Positions 24,043-32,213 of a stretch of DNA of 33,495 nucleotides are shown here, piece after piece. The position numbers were made by a program, and so were the translations under genes. The notes under the pieces are model-generated. The model was not told the DNA's origin. It saw only the letters and a list, made by a program, of their open reading frames with translations, and did not search any database. Origin of the DNA: an uncultured Persicitalea sp. (GTDB lineage Bacteria > Bacteroidota > Bacteroidia > Cytophagales > Spirosomataceae); assembly GCA_950075905.1 (NCBI GenBank), contig CATMVR010000003.1, positions 1 to 33,495 of the forward strand, given 5' to 3'. The first letter of the stretch is position 1; the number at the start of each line of letters is the position of its first letter.

Positions 24043-24315
24043 TTAGGATTCAGGCCTGAGCCTGTCCACGAATTTCTCTTTCAATTCGGTAAGTGAGGCG
24101 TGCAGGAACTGGTTGCTATCTCCTGAAAGCTCCATCATTTTTTCAGATAGCTCTTTTTCAAAGACCTCCCGTTGCTTTCGATAGGCTTCTTCTTTCATAT
24201 CAACAGAAGAAAGTTCCCTATCCTGGTAGCGCGTTTGTAGTTCACGTTTGTGCTTTTCCAGTTCAGCTTCGGCGTACGTCCGGAATGTTTCCAGGGGTTG
24301 TGTGTTCTTTTCCAT
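24043..24315 (-). CDS. Small coiled-coil hypothetical protein
   Basis: A 90-residue soluble protein, highly charged and predicted to be nearly all helix: heptad-like patterns run through YAEAELEKHKRELQTRY and REVFEKELSEKMMEL. No signal peptide, no Cys, no known domain. ATG at 24315 (MEKNTQPLETF). It is first of the three-gene unit with the DUF2231-like and hypothetical membrane proteins, 88 bases downstream of the oxidase-barrel gene. Function unknown. Confidence 0.6.
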   Translation of the reverse strand: MEKNTQPLETFRTYAEAELEKHKRELQTRYQDRELSSVDMKEEAYRKQREVFEKELSEKMMELSGDSNQFLHASLTELKEKFVDRLRPES

Positions 24316-24403
24316 TGTTTTTAGTCTAAAGGTTTAGTATTCTAATTAGCATGGGTACGGGTCTTTACCGTAAAGCCCGGGACTGTTCAGTCCGGAGGGT
24401 GGG

Positions 24404-26956
24404 TCAAAACCGAACCGTCAGGCCACCCCCTGCCCCGAAACGGTTGTCGTAACTTCCCATGAGTGAGACATTCCGGGACAGAAAGTACTCCATACCCACC
24501 GTCCAGGTTACCTCCTTACTGAAACTACATGCCCCCGGTACTCTTTCGCGCTCCGGGCGTTTTATCCACCCGAAATCGGCCCGGTATTCAAATTCTCCGA
24601 ACAGATTGGTGCGGGGGAAAATCATGAGCTCGCGGCTCAGGCGCAGTTCGGGCCGCAGGCGACTATCCAGCCGTAGGTCCAGATTGATCAGGTAGGGGGT
24701 CAAGAAGCGTATACCGCCGATGGCCGTAACCACCCTGTCCTCGGGGGCACCGCCGCGCTCGTTCTCGACATTGACCCCGCCAAAAATCCGGAAGTAGTCA
24801 TACAGGTAGCGCTCATAGGTGACCTCCGCTTCCATGGCTTTGTTCCAGCCATATTCGGCCCGCAGGTTAAACTGGTTGCGGATATTGGAGGACACCAGAT
24901 TGATGTGAGCCATGTGGGAGGCGACATCCGCCACACCCCAGGTATAAAAATGATTGCCTTCGTTGAGTAGTTTTTTCAAAGGATACCGCGCCATGCGGGG
25001 ATCGCGCAGGGTATCATAGCTGTACACCCGCGCCATGCCGGCCATCATATGGTACAGGACATGACAATGAAAAAACCAGTCTCCGTATTCCCGTGCATCA
25101 AACTCGATGGTGATTTTTTGCATAGGTGCCACATTGACGGTATGCTTTAAAGGCGAATAGTCCCCGTTTTCATTGAGAACGCGGAAAAAATGCCCGTGTA
25201 GGTGCATGGGGTGGTGCATCATGGTCAGGTTATTGAGCGTGATGCGTACCACTTCACCCTTTTTAATTTTTATCTTATCCGCCTCCGAGAGGGGGACGCC
25301 GTTCATGCTCCAGATGTACCGCCACATGTTTCCGGTGAGGTTGAGCAAAATCCGCCGTACGGGCCTTTGCTCGTCTGGGTCCGTGGGGATGGTCGTTTTC
25401 TCCGGAGATTTCAGGTAGTCGTAGTTGTATTCCGAAAACATGCCCATGTCCATCCCTGAATGATCCATGCCGGGCATCGCCATGCCGGGCTTTTCCGTCC
25501 CAGAATGGTCCATGCCGGGCATTTCGCCCTTTTTCATGGGTTCTTTCCTATCTTCCTTATCGGCGTGTTTCATCTTGGCCATGGAACTATCCGGCTTCGG
25601 GGACATTGCCGAGTGATCCATTTTCGAATGATCCATACCGGGCATGGCCATGCCGGGCATTGCCATGCCGGGCATCTCTTTGTTTTGGTCAGCCTTCTTT
25701 CTGTGGTTCATCCCTTTCATCCCGGAATGATCCATTCCCGGCATATCCTTTCCTGGCATTGATCCGCCTTCCGAAGCCATGTCACCCTCCATTTTCATCC
25801 CCCAGTTGTTCATCATTTCTTTCGGTTCTTCGCGGGCTGGGTTGAATTTCATGGCCGGTGCCCCCATGCGCATATCCATGGCTGCCATCTGCTTCATCAT
25901 CGCATACTGATCGGGCCGGGGAAGTACCGGAGCGGCTACTACTTCGCCCTTACCCAGGTAGGTGGAGGTGTGACCGGACCCGTCCTGGGCCATGGCCCTG
26001 ATTTCCAATTTCCCACTTGCAGGAAGGGTTGTAATAAAGTCGTAGGTTTCGGCAATGGCGATGAACGTCTTGTTGCGCCGGACGGGCACCACATCCAGGC
26101 CGTCGGCGGATACCAGCAGCGGATCTTCACCTCCGAACGTGAGCCAGAACTGGGAGGAAGCGGCCGCGTTGATGATCCGGACCCGGACCTTATCACCGGG
26201 GTTGAATTCGGGATAGTCGTGTACCTGCTGACCATTGCTCAGGAAGGCAGAATAGTAGACGTCGGCAATGTCCATGCTTTCCATTCGCTGTTTCCAGAAG
26301 TTGAGCTGCGCTTTGAAAGCCCCCCTGGCAATCACCCGGTTGAGTGGAGTGGTGGTGTTCTTTCTAATGTTGTACCACTCGTTTTTGCGCTTCAAATTAC
26401 GTAGTACATTCCTGGGTTGCTGGTTGGTCCAGTCCGATAGCACCAGCACCAGGTCTTTATCATAGTCCAGGGTTTTTTCTTTCGGTTCGATTACGATGGA
26501 GCCATATACGCCACTCTGCTCCTGAAGCATGGTATGGGAGTGGTACCAGTAGGTGCCCGATTGTATAAGCTCGAATTCGTACTTGAAGGTAGTGCCCGGC
26601 GCAATGGGCGGCGTGGTGAGGTAGGGTACTCCGTCGAAGAAGTTGGGAAGCAGGATGCCGTGCCAGTGGACCGAAGTCTCTACGTCCATCGTATTCTTAA
26701 CGTAAATCACCGCGTACTCTCCTTCGGTAAAGCGAAGGGTGGGCCCCGGTATGCCTCCGTTCACGGTCATACCCGTTACGGGCTTTCCTGCCAGCTGCAC
26801 GGTTTCCCTGGAAATGACAAGCGTATATTCACGGACGGGTAAATTGTTCTTATTCTGGGCAGAAACGGGGACTTGACATATAGCGGAGAGGATCAGCAGG
26901 CTAAAAAGGGACCTCCGTAACCACCCGAACAGCAGGGTATGTAGTAATGCATTCAT
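24404..26956 (-). CDS. CopA-type multicopper oxidase fused to a CopB-like outer-membrane barrel
   Basis: An 850-residue exported protein in four parts. (1) Signal peptide ending VPVSAQ. (2) Cupredoxin domains with copper ligands HWHG (97-100) and YHSH (138-141). (3) A Met/His-rich linker at about 353-507 with repeated MPGMDHSGM-type units. (4) The final cupredoxin with HHPMHLHGH (581-589) and HCHVLYHM (630-637), after which the chain continues about 180 residues (from 669) with alternating strands ending GGGLTVRF, like CopB outer-membrane proteins. The active-site set is complete, so Cu(I) oxidase activity is likely; the barrel would anchor it at the outer membrane. In Pcop/Cop systems CopA and CopB are separate genes. 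The ATG at 26956 is preferred over one 13 codons upstream because it starts the signal peptide. Confidence 0.87.
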   Translation of the reverse strand: MNALLHTLLFGWLRRSLFSLLILSAICQVPVSAQNKNNLPVREYTLVISRETVQLAGKPVTGMTVNGGIPGPTLRFTEGEYAVIYVKNTMDVETSVHWHGILLPNFFDGVPYLTTPPIAPGTTFKYEFELIQSGTYWYHSHTMLQEQSGVYGSIVIEPKEKTLDYDKDLVLVLSDWTNQQPRNVLRNLKRKNEWYNIRKNTTTPLNRVIARGAFKAQLNFWKQRMESMDIADVYYSAFLSNGQQVHDYPEFNPGDKVRVRIINAAASSQFWLTFGGEDPLLVSADGLDVVPVRRNKTFIAIAETYDFITTLPASGKLEIRAMAQDGSGHTSTYLGKGEVVAAPVLPRPDQYAMMKQMAAMDMRMGAPAMKFNPAREEPKEMMNNWGMKMEGDMASEGGSMPGKDMPGMDHSGMKGMNHRKKADQNKEMPGMAMPGMAMPGMDHSKMDHSAMSPKPDSSMAKMKHADKEDRKEPMKKGEMPGMDHSGTEKPGMAMPGMDHSGMDMGMFSEYNYDYLKSPEKTTIPTDPDEQRPVRRILLNLTGNMWRYIWSMNGVPLSEADKIKIKKGEVVRITLNNLTMMHHPMHLHGHFFRVLNENGDYSPLKHTVNVAPMQKITIEFDAREYGDWFFHCHVLYHMMAGMARVYSYDTLRDPRMARYPLKKLLNEGNHFYTWGVADVASHMAHINLVSSNIRNQFNLRAEYGWNKAMEAEVTYERYLYDYFRIFGGVNVENERGGAPEDRVVTAIGGIRFLTPYLINLDLRLDSRLRPELRLSRELMIFPRTNLFGEFEYRADFGWIKRPERERVPGACSFSKEVTWTVGMEYFLSRNVSLMGSYDNRFGAGGGLTVRF
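25436..25900 (-). repeat. In-gene degenerate repeats encoding Met/His copper-binding units
   Basis: On the plus strand the motif CATGCCGGGCAT (or CATTCCCGGCAT) and GAATGATCCAT recur many times, encoding MPGM, MDHS and variants such as AMPGM and DHSKMDHS. The spacing is irregular and always in frame, so this is a coding Met-rich linker rather than a CRISPR or VNTR array. Lys/Asp/Glu-rich stretches interrupt it (about 25570-25600 and 25680-25710). Confidence 0.8.
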
Positions 26957-27094
26957 GTTTTTTCTATTTGATGTGATGACGCGAGGCTGAAGCATAGCCG
27001 GGATGTCTGGTTAAGGCCTCACATCGTAACTGTAGGTTGGGGCAAAACTCCCTTACCCCACCATCAGGTGGATGGCAGAACGCCAATTACGGCA

Positions 27095-27520
27095 TCAAAT
27101 AAGAAAAGTCTGGAAAAGTACCTGCACATCCCGGGCAGGCAGGGACGGCGGTGGATATAGAGAAGCTTTCTGAAATTTTCTCCCGATAAGCAGCTTTTCA
27201 GAGAGGAAGATGTAAAGGGGCGGGGTCAATCCGCCATGGCTACCTTGAACCAGGGAGGTTGCTTCAGTGGGGTGGTTATCATCGGTTTGAAGTACCCGCT
27301 GCTGATTGTCGCAGCAGCGCCCTGCCTTCAGATTATGCCCTGGCCGGTCGCATTCGAGGGACGCAGTGCTTTGCTCACCCATGCCACAGTCCAGCGTAGT
27401 CCCGCCCAGCGAAAGCGCACTCTTCACCGCATGCCCCCCACAGAAATGGGTGGTCAGGGAGAAGCCCACATTGCTTAGCAACAGGACCAGCGATAGCGAT
27501 ATGGCAATGATTTTTTTCAC
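27095..27520 (-). CDS. HYC_CC_PP-family small secreted protein
   Basis: A 141-residue Bacteroidota protein with signal VKKIIAISLSLVLLLSNVGFS. It then shows the family's three marks: HFC (25-27; usually HYC), a CC pair (69-70) within AGRCCDNQQ, and a Pro-rich PPPSLPARDVQVLFQTF C terminus. Two further Cys (45, 57) make five in the mature part, suggesting metal binding or disulfides. The family regularly accompanies copper-resistance genes but has no proven function. GTG at 27520 starts a good signal peptide; an in-frame ATG 38 codons upstream (27634) would put an unusual Lys/Asn-rich tail before it and run through the repeat at 27555-27589. Confidence 0.8.
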   Translation of the reverse strand: MKKIIAISLSLVLLLSNVGFSLTTHFCGGHAVKSALSLGGTTLDCGMGEQSTASLECDRPGHNLKAGRCCDNQQRVLQTDDNHPTEATSLVQGSHGGLTPPLYIFLSEKLLIGRKFQKASLYPPPSLPARDVQVLFQTFLI

Positions 27521-27525
27521 CGAAT

Positions 27526-27533
27526 CAAATGTA
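27526..27533 (-). promoter_or_regulatory. Possible -7 promoter box TACATTTG just before the HYC_CC_PP gene
   Basis: Minus-strand TACATTTG matches TAnnTTTG and lies 5 bases before the GTG at 27520. If real, transcription would start at or near the start codon, giving a nearly leaderless message. The proximity makes the assignment uncertain. Confidence 0.3.
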
Positions 27534-27554
27534 CATTTCGTCCCCTGGAATTGT

Positions 27555-27589
27555 ATTACATAATTTTTAATCTTTATTACATAATTTTT
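27555..27589. promoter_or_regulatory. Two direct repeats ATTACATAATTTTT, 21-base period, probable regulator site
   Basis: ATTACATAATTTTT occurs at 27555-27568 and again at 27576-27589, exactly two helical turns apart. Each contains the palindromic core ATTA-CA-TAAT. It sits 35 bases upstream of the HYC_CC_PP start, so two dimers on the same DNA face could control it. No copy was found at other promoters in this window by eye. Confidence 0.5.
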
Positions 27590-27657
27590 GTGCCACTGCA
27601 AGGACTTTCCGCAAAATTCTTTCGAATTATACATAGGTGCTAAACACTAGATTTGGC

Positions 27658-28728
27658 TTACTCTACCCCTGCCAGTACCTTCCCCCGGATGGTTCCCCCG
27701 TCCTCCCAGACACAAAAAGCCCGGTTGCCAGAAAGCGGGACTACCCGTGGATACCGGCCATTTCCTATCATTTCCGGGCTGTCTTTTCCGGGCATCAGGC
27801 TCCATACCTGCCCGGTCTGATGCCACGCCAGGAAGGTGGATTCGCCACTAACGGCCAGGGTGGCGTTACGGCCCTGGGCGATACGTTGCTCTTGCTCGCC
27901 AGCCCGGGTAAGGTACAGATCATTATTCCGGCGCCACACGGCGGCAAGCTCATTCTCCCGCCCCACCTGGAGGTCTCCCCCGTCCATAGGACAGGCGTTG
28001 AGCTTCCAGGTACCTTCCCCCAGCTTGCGGGGGGCCCCGAAGCTCACTCCCCCGTCCGTCGAATGAATCACGTACATATCCCGCGCCCCGTCGATCCAGT
28101 TCCTGAACATAACGTAGACGTGCTTCCCTTTCATAACTGCGGTGGGCTGGCAGCATTCGCACACGGTCGAATCCGGCGAGCGGTAGACAAGCCGGTTCTT
28201 GCTCCAGGTCTTGCCACCATCCTCCGAGGTTGCCCCGAAAATCTTGTTTTTCTTATCGCTGCGGAGATCGAGCCAGGTTACGAAAAAACGCCCCCTCCCA
28301 TCCCCGGTCAGGGCGTTAAAACCTTCCCTGGCTACCTCGGGAGCATCGTTTACCTTGCGGCGGGGCCCCCACGTGCCCTTGCGACGGTCGAGGGTGTATG
28401 CATACAGATCACCCTTTCGGTCAATGGCCGTGATGACTACCGTGCGTCGGGACGAAGCAATCCGTGGTCCCCGCGATGCTCCCAGATGCAATCCGGGCAG
28501 GGAGTCGACCAGCACGGGAGTCGAAAAAGTCCGGCCCTCGTCGTCAGAATGGGAATAGTAGATTTCGTTAGACTTCCCGAATACCAACTCAAGGGTACCA
28601 TCCGCTCCCGTATACAGGGCGGGCTGCTGACCCTGCGTGGAAAATAAGGGATGTTGCGCCCGGGCCGGGGTAGCACCCGCCAGTAGTAAAAGGAAGAATA
28701 GGACCAAAGACCTGCTGCGCTGATGCAT
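27658..28728 (-). CDS. Sialidase-fold (BNR/Asp-box) secreted protein with CxCC motif
   Basis: A 356-residue exported protein with a signal ending TPARAQ. Asp-box repeats are visible: SDDEGRTF (61-68), SEDGGKTW (168-175) and STDGGVSF (223-230), so it folds as a beta-propeller. It does not show a full set of sialidase Arg/Tyr catalytic context that I can identify. Instead it carries VCECCQPTAV (Cys190, Cys192, Cys193) and NACPMDGGDL (Cys246). These Cys motifs in a copper cluster suggest metal or heme binding rather than sugar cleavage. It lies 29 bases after the second multicopper oxidase gene, same strand, so co-transcription is likely. Automatic annotation as exo-sialidase would probably mislead. 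Confidence 0.72.
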   Translation of the reverse strand: MHQRSRSLVLFFLLLLAGATPARAQHPLFSTQGQQPALYTGADGTLELVFGKSNEIYYSHSDDEGRTFSTPVLVDSLPGLHLGASRGPRIASSRRTVVITAIDRKGDLYAYTLDRRKGTWGPRRKVNDAPEVAREGFNALTGDGRGRFFVTWLDLRSDKKNKIFGATSEDGGKTWSKNRLVYRSPDSTVCECCQPTAVMKGKHVYVMFRNWIDGARDMYVIHSTDGGVSFGAPRKLGEGTWKLNACPMDGGDLQVGRENELAAVWRRNNDLYLTRAGEQEQRIAQGRNATLAVSGESTFLAWHQTGQVWSLMPGKDSPEMIGNGRYPRVVPLSGNRAFCVWEDGGTIRGKVLAGVE

Positions 28729-28757
28729 GCGGCTATTTGTTTAGGGTTTGAAAAACT

Positions 28758-30242
28758 TTACTTCACTTCATAGTTGAGCATCATGCCATCGTCCTCATGT
28801 TCGAGGTTGTGGCAATGGAACACAAACTTGCCGGGGCGTTGAAAACGCACAATGACCCGGACGGTTTCTTTGGGCATTACCAGCACGGTATCCTTCCAGC
28901 CCTTCTCGTGTGCCATCAGGCTGCCCCGCCCCCCCGAGCGGCTTACGACCTGAAACAGGGTACCATGCAGGTGCATGGGGTGCGGCTCATCGCCCATACT
29001 GTTGTCAAACTCCCAAACTTCGGTACTATTCAGCGCAACACTCTCGTCAATCCGGGCAGCGTCGTAGGTTTTGCCATTGATTGTATGCATACCGGCCATG
29101 GGCTTTTTGTTCGAATGCCCACCAGCCCCGTGCATGGCGTCCCCAATGGCAAACTTGCGAGTTTTGGCTGCGGATGCGGTAGACAGAGTGGCAAGTGCAG
29201 GAAAAGAAGCAGGCATTTTAAATGAATCGGCCTCGCTGCGGTTTACTACAAATTTCACCAGCTTAAAGGTCTGGCTTCCCTGGGAGTCAACGCCACTGAA
29301 CGCATTACTTTGCAGGAACACCTCGCTATTCAGCGCGGTTTTACTGAAATCGACCAGCAAATCCACCCGCTCGCCAGGAGCTAGTAGTAGGCTGCTGACC
29401 CGTTCGGGGGCCGGCAGCAGGCCACCGTCTGACCCTATGACGTGAAAGGCATCGCCATTGCTCAGCGCCAGGTTATAGATACGGCCGTTGGAGCCGTTGA
29501 GCAGCCGGAGTCGGTAAGTCCGGGTAGCCACCGAATGGAAGGGGGCATTCACGCCGTTTACGACAATGGTGTCTCCCATGTAGCCCACCATAATCTCCGG
29601 CATGGTAGGATTGTAAACCGGAGCACCGGCTGCGCTCAGGCGTTTGTCCTGAATCACCAGGGGAAGCTCGAATTCACCGGAAGGTAGTTTGAGGGCTCTT
29701 TCTTCTGGAGAATCGACAATGAATAACCCGGCCAGGCCCATATATACCTGCTTGCCCGTTTTCATGTGGGGATGCGGATGGTACCAGGCCATGCCCGCCG
29801 GCTGATCGAGGGTAAAGGAGTACGTAAAGGACTGCCCCGATTTGACCAACTGATCGGGGTGTCCGTCCATACTGGCGGGCACCACCAAACCGTGCCAGTG
29901 AACGTTGGTATCTTCGGTAAGGGAATTGGTAAAAGGAATCGTGACCGGTACCCCGCGCTCCACCCGGAACACAGGCCCCAGCATACTATCGTTGTAGCCC
30001 AGTACATTGGCTGGCTTGCCCTGCACGATGGCGTGGGTCTGGGTGCCGGCTTTGAGGCTTGTTCCCGAAGCCACTGTTTTCATCACAGGAAGAGGCGTAG
30101 TGAAAGCCCCCTCCTGAATGGTGGGTGCCACGGCACTCATCGCCGCCATATCATGATTCATGCAGCTGGTCAGCAGGCTTTGGCCGGCTCCTACGGCTAC
30201 CACTCCGAATCCCAGCGTTTTTAAAAACTCTATTCTGTTCAT
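28758..30242 (-). CDS. Multicopper oxidase (CueO/CotA-like), periplasmic
   Basis: A 494-residue three-cupredoxin oxidase, separate from the CopA-type fusion. All copper ligands are present: HWHG (115-118), YHPHPH (154-159), HPMHLHG (421-427) and HCHNLEHEDDGMM (476-488), where Cys477 and the following His/Met serve the type-1 site. The leader MNRIEFLKTLGFGVVAVGAG resembles a Tat-like signal without the twin Arg, and LLTSC (Cys27) may be a lipobox. A Met/His-rich insert (HGAGGHSNKKPMAGMH, near 370-390) recalls the Cu(I) regulatory segment of CueO, though shorter. Expected role: oxidation of Cu(I) to Cu(II) in the periplasm. The sialidase-fold gene follows it by 29 bases. Confidence 0.93.
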   Translation of the reverse strand: MNRIEFLKTLGFGVVAVGAGQSLLTSCMNHDMAAMSAVAPTIQEGAFTTPLPVMKTVASGTSLKAGTQTHAIVQGKPANVLGYNDSMLGPVFRVERGVPVTIPFTNSLTEDTNVHWHGLVVPASMDGHPDQLVKSGQSFTYSFTLDQPAGMAWYHPHPHMKTGKQVYMGLAGLFIVDSPEERALKLPSGEFELPLVIQDKRLSAAGAPVYNPTMPEIMVGYMGDTIVVNGVNAPFHSVATRTYRLRLLNGSNGRIYNLALSNGDAFHVIGSDGGLLPAPERVSSLLLAPGERVDLLVDFSKTALNSEVFLQSNAFSGVDSQGSQTFKLVKFVVNRSEADSFKMPASFPALATLSTASAAKTRKFAIGDAMHGAGGHSNKKPMAGMHTINGKTYDAARIDESVALNSTEVWEFDNSMGDEPHPMHLHGTLFQVVSRSGGRGSLMAHEKGWKDTVLVMPKETVRVIVRFQRPGKFVFHCHNLEHEDDGMMLNYEVK

Positions 30243-30371
30243 ACTCTGTTTGCCCGAATGAAGTTGGCCCTGATTTTTAGTATACTACCTTCTTTCTTTC
30301 AAATGAATACGGTGGGTCCACAAAGCAGGCACTTGTCACAGCACCCGCTTCATGAACCCGCATCCGGTTTG

Positions 30372-30941
30372 TTATTGGATGCTTTCCTTGTTTTCGCCAC
30401 AGGACATCATCTTCTCTCCCATGTACGGATTTCTGATTTCTTCGGTTGAGCTCAGCCAGGAGGCACCCTTGTTGTCAAAAGCCATAGGGCAATACTGCAC
30501 GTAAACTTTGCCTTCGGAGAGCCCAGACTGCTTCACCATTTTCATCATGTCGTTACTCATGGTTTCGTAGGCTTCGCGTTGGACTTCTACCGAAGAGGCC
30601 GACGAGATCTTCGAAGCCGCCGCCGCAAGGCTATTTCCGCCCGACACCTCTTTGGCACCCGCCTCGATGGCATTGGCAGCCACTTTGGCCTCGGCCATAT
30701 CGGCCCGGGTCAGGGCGGTGGTCAGGTGCATGTAGTGCTGGTAAACGGCATTCAGCTTATCGTCTTTGAGGACCACCGGACCAGCCATGGCGCCCATCGA
30801 TTCTTTATTATTCATCATCGATTCGTTATGCTCCATAGCCGCATGGTCGTGGTTGTCGGCATGGTCATCCTCTTTGTTGCCACAGGCAGACACCATCAGT
30901 GCCAGCGCGAGCGGCATGGCTACTCTCAATACATTTTTCAT
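30372..30941 (-). CDS. DUF3347 lipoprotein, putative periplasmic metal-binding protein
   Basis: A 189-residue predicted lipoprotein: signal to LMVSAC (Cys20), a His/Asp/Met linker (DDHADNHDHAAMEH), then a helical domain of about 95 residues and the family-typical C-terminal tail YCPMAFDNKGASWL followed by RNPYMGEKMMSCG (Cys151, Met153, Met178-179, Cys181). The tail's Cys/Met arrangement is the likely metal site. DUF3347 domains occur alone or attached to CusB-type adaptors in Bacteroidota, so it may pass copper to the adaptor encoded 68 bases upstream on the same strand. The start at 30941 gives the best signal peptide and has the CAAACT-ATG leader; ATGs at 30950 and 30968 are alternatives. 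Confidence 0.85.
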   Translation of the reverse strand: MKNVLRVAMPLALALMVSACGNKEDDHADNHDHAAMEHNESMMNNKESMGAMAGPVVLKDDKLNAVYQHYMHLTTALTRADMAEAKVAANAIEAGAKEVSGGNSLAAAASKISSASSVEVQREAYETMSNDMMKMVKQSGLSEGKVYVQYCPMAFDNKGASWLSSTEEIRNPYMGEKMMSCGENKESIQ

Positions 30942-31009
30942 AGTTTGCATGAATTTATTGGTTGACATTTATTATTGATTAACAGGGTAATACGTACAAG
31001 AACTGTTCC

Positions 31010-32209
31010 TCAGTGATTATGCTCTCCGGCGGGTACCTTCCCTTTCTTCAGCACATATTCGCTGTACAGAAGATACGCACCCGACAGCACGGCAACCTCT
31101 CCTTCCTTCAAACCTTCTTTGATTTCGACCCGGTTGAAGTTCTCGGCTCCCAGCCGCACCGTTCGTGCCTGAAAAATACCGGGCTCGGTCTCCAGCCAGA
31201 TATGCGCTCCGTTGCCGTCCCGAATGACGGCATCCACGGGGAGGGTGAGGGCGGCGGAGCTACTACTGACCGGAACCTGCACAAACACCTGCATACCGGG
31301 ACGGTACTGCCTACCGGCGTTGGACAAGCTGCCCCGCAACGTAAGCAACTGGCTACCGGCCTGAAGGGCCGGCTCAATGAATTCGATCCGCATGGTGCGG
31401 GTTTCGTTTTCATTCCCGGCCACCCGCACTTTCACCTCCTGCCCCCGGGTAATCAGGCCGGCTTCGGAGGGGTACACATCCGCTTCAATCCATACGTTCT
31501 GGTATCCTTCGAGACGCATGATAGAGCCTCCCTCGGGAACATACTGGCCTTCGGAAACAAACAGCTCGGCGACCACCCCGCTGGCGGGGGAAGGATACGC
31601 TACGTAGGGATTGGTTTTTCGGCCGGTTCGTAAATCCTCAATTTGCCGGGCTGACTGATCGTAGAGTAGCAATCGTTGCCGGGCGGCCTCCAGAATACTC
31701 TGGAACCGGGCATTGTCGGGAAACTGCTCGGCCTGCGCCGCTGCCACCAGGTATTCCTGCTGCAGAGAGGCGAGCTGTTCAGAATAAATTCTATACAAGA
31801 TCTGACCTTTCTTTACCGATACCCCCGTTTCTCTGACATATAGGTTTTCAATCCGTCCGGGTACCCGGCTGGTTACGTATTCAATTTGTGAAGGGTCGAG
31901 CGCCACGCGGCCATTCAGCTGCCGGGATGACGAAAAAGTGCCTGTCCTGATGGTGTCCGTAGTAACGTTGGCCAGTAAGCGCTGGCTTTCGCTGAGCATC
32001 AGACTGGCCTGGTCGGCGTTTCGATCCACCGGCACCAGGTCCATGCCACAGATGGGACAGGTACCCGGGGCCGTCTGCACGATTTGTGGATGCATGGGGC
32101 AGGTGTAGCTGGGTCCATTGGCAGCATCGGTCTTTTCCTGCTTTTCTTTACAGAAAAGCAGAGAGGTACCTAGAAACACAAGAACAAGGAAGTTCAGTAG
32201 CTTTTTCAT
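31010..32209 (-). CDS. cusB: CusB-type RND adaptor lipoprotein with N-terminal heavy-metal-binding head
   Basis: A 399-residue adaptor. Lipobox SLLFC (Cys20) is followed by the metal-binding head [10 protein letters not shown] (Cys37, His40) and [10 protein letters not shown] (Cys51, Cys54). Then come the barrel-sandwich (SRVPGRIENLYVRETGVSVKKGQ), a helical hairpin at about 140-195, lipoyl second half (SPASGVVAELFVSEGQYVPEGG), beta-barrel (IEADVYPSEAGLITRGQEV) and membrane-proximal domain. It ends EHNH. It would pass Cu/Ag to a CusA pump, not in this window. The ATG at 32209 lies 4 bases after the stop of the second adaptor, a tight tandem; an upstream ATG at 32248 would overlap that gene. 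Confidence 0.92.
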   Translation of the reverse strand: MKKLLNFLVLVFLGTSLLFCKEKQEKTDAANGPSYTCPMHPQIVQTAPGTCPICGMDLVPVDRNADQASLMLSESQRLLANVTTDTIRTGTFSSSRQLNGRVALDPSQIEYVTSRVPGRIENLYVRETGVSVKKGQILYRIYSEQLASLQQEYLVAAAQAEQFPDNARFQSILEAARQRLLLYDQSARQIEDLRTGRKTNPYVAYPSPASGVVAELFVSEGQYVPEGGSIMRLEGYQNVWIEADVYPSEAGLITRGQEVKVRVAGNENETRTMRIEFIEPALQAGSQLLTLRGSLSNAGRQYRPGMQVFVQVPVSSSSAALTLPVDAVIRDGNGAHIWLETEPGIFQARTVRLGAENFNRVEIKEGLKEGEVAVLSGAYLLYSEYVLKKGKVPAGEHNH

Positions 32210-32213
32210 ACGA

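Noticed and set aside
25436-25900. CRISPR-like or VNTR array suggested by repeated short motifs
   Set aside because: Repeats are irregular, in frame, and encode the Met/His linker of the oxidase; there are no unique spacers of constant length.
27637-28647. 336-codon plus-strand frame opposite the sialidase-fold gene
   Set aside because: No domain or signal; the minus-strand gene has a signal peptide and Asp-boxes.
30278-30287. 10-base palindrome TAGTATACTA upstream of the second multicopper oxidase
   Set aside because: Short AT-rich palindromes occur by chance; there is no second copy or flanking symmetry to support an operator.
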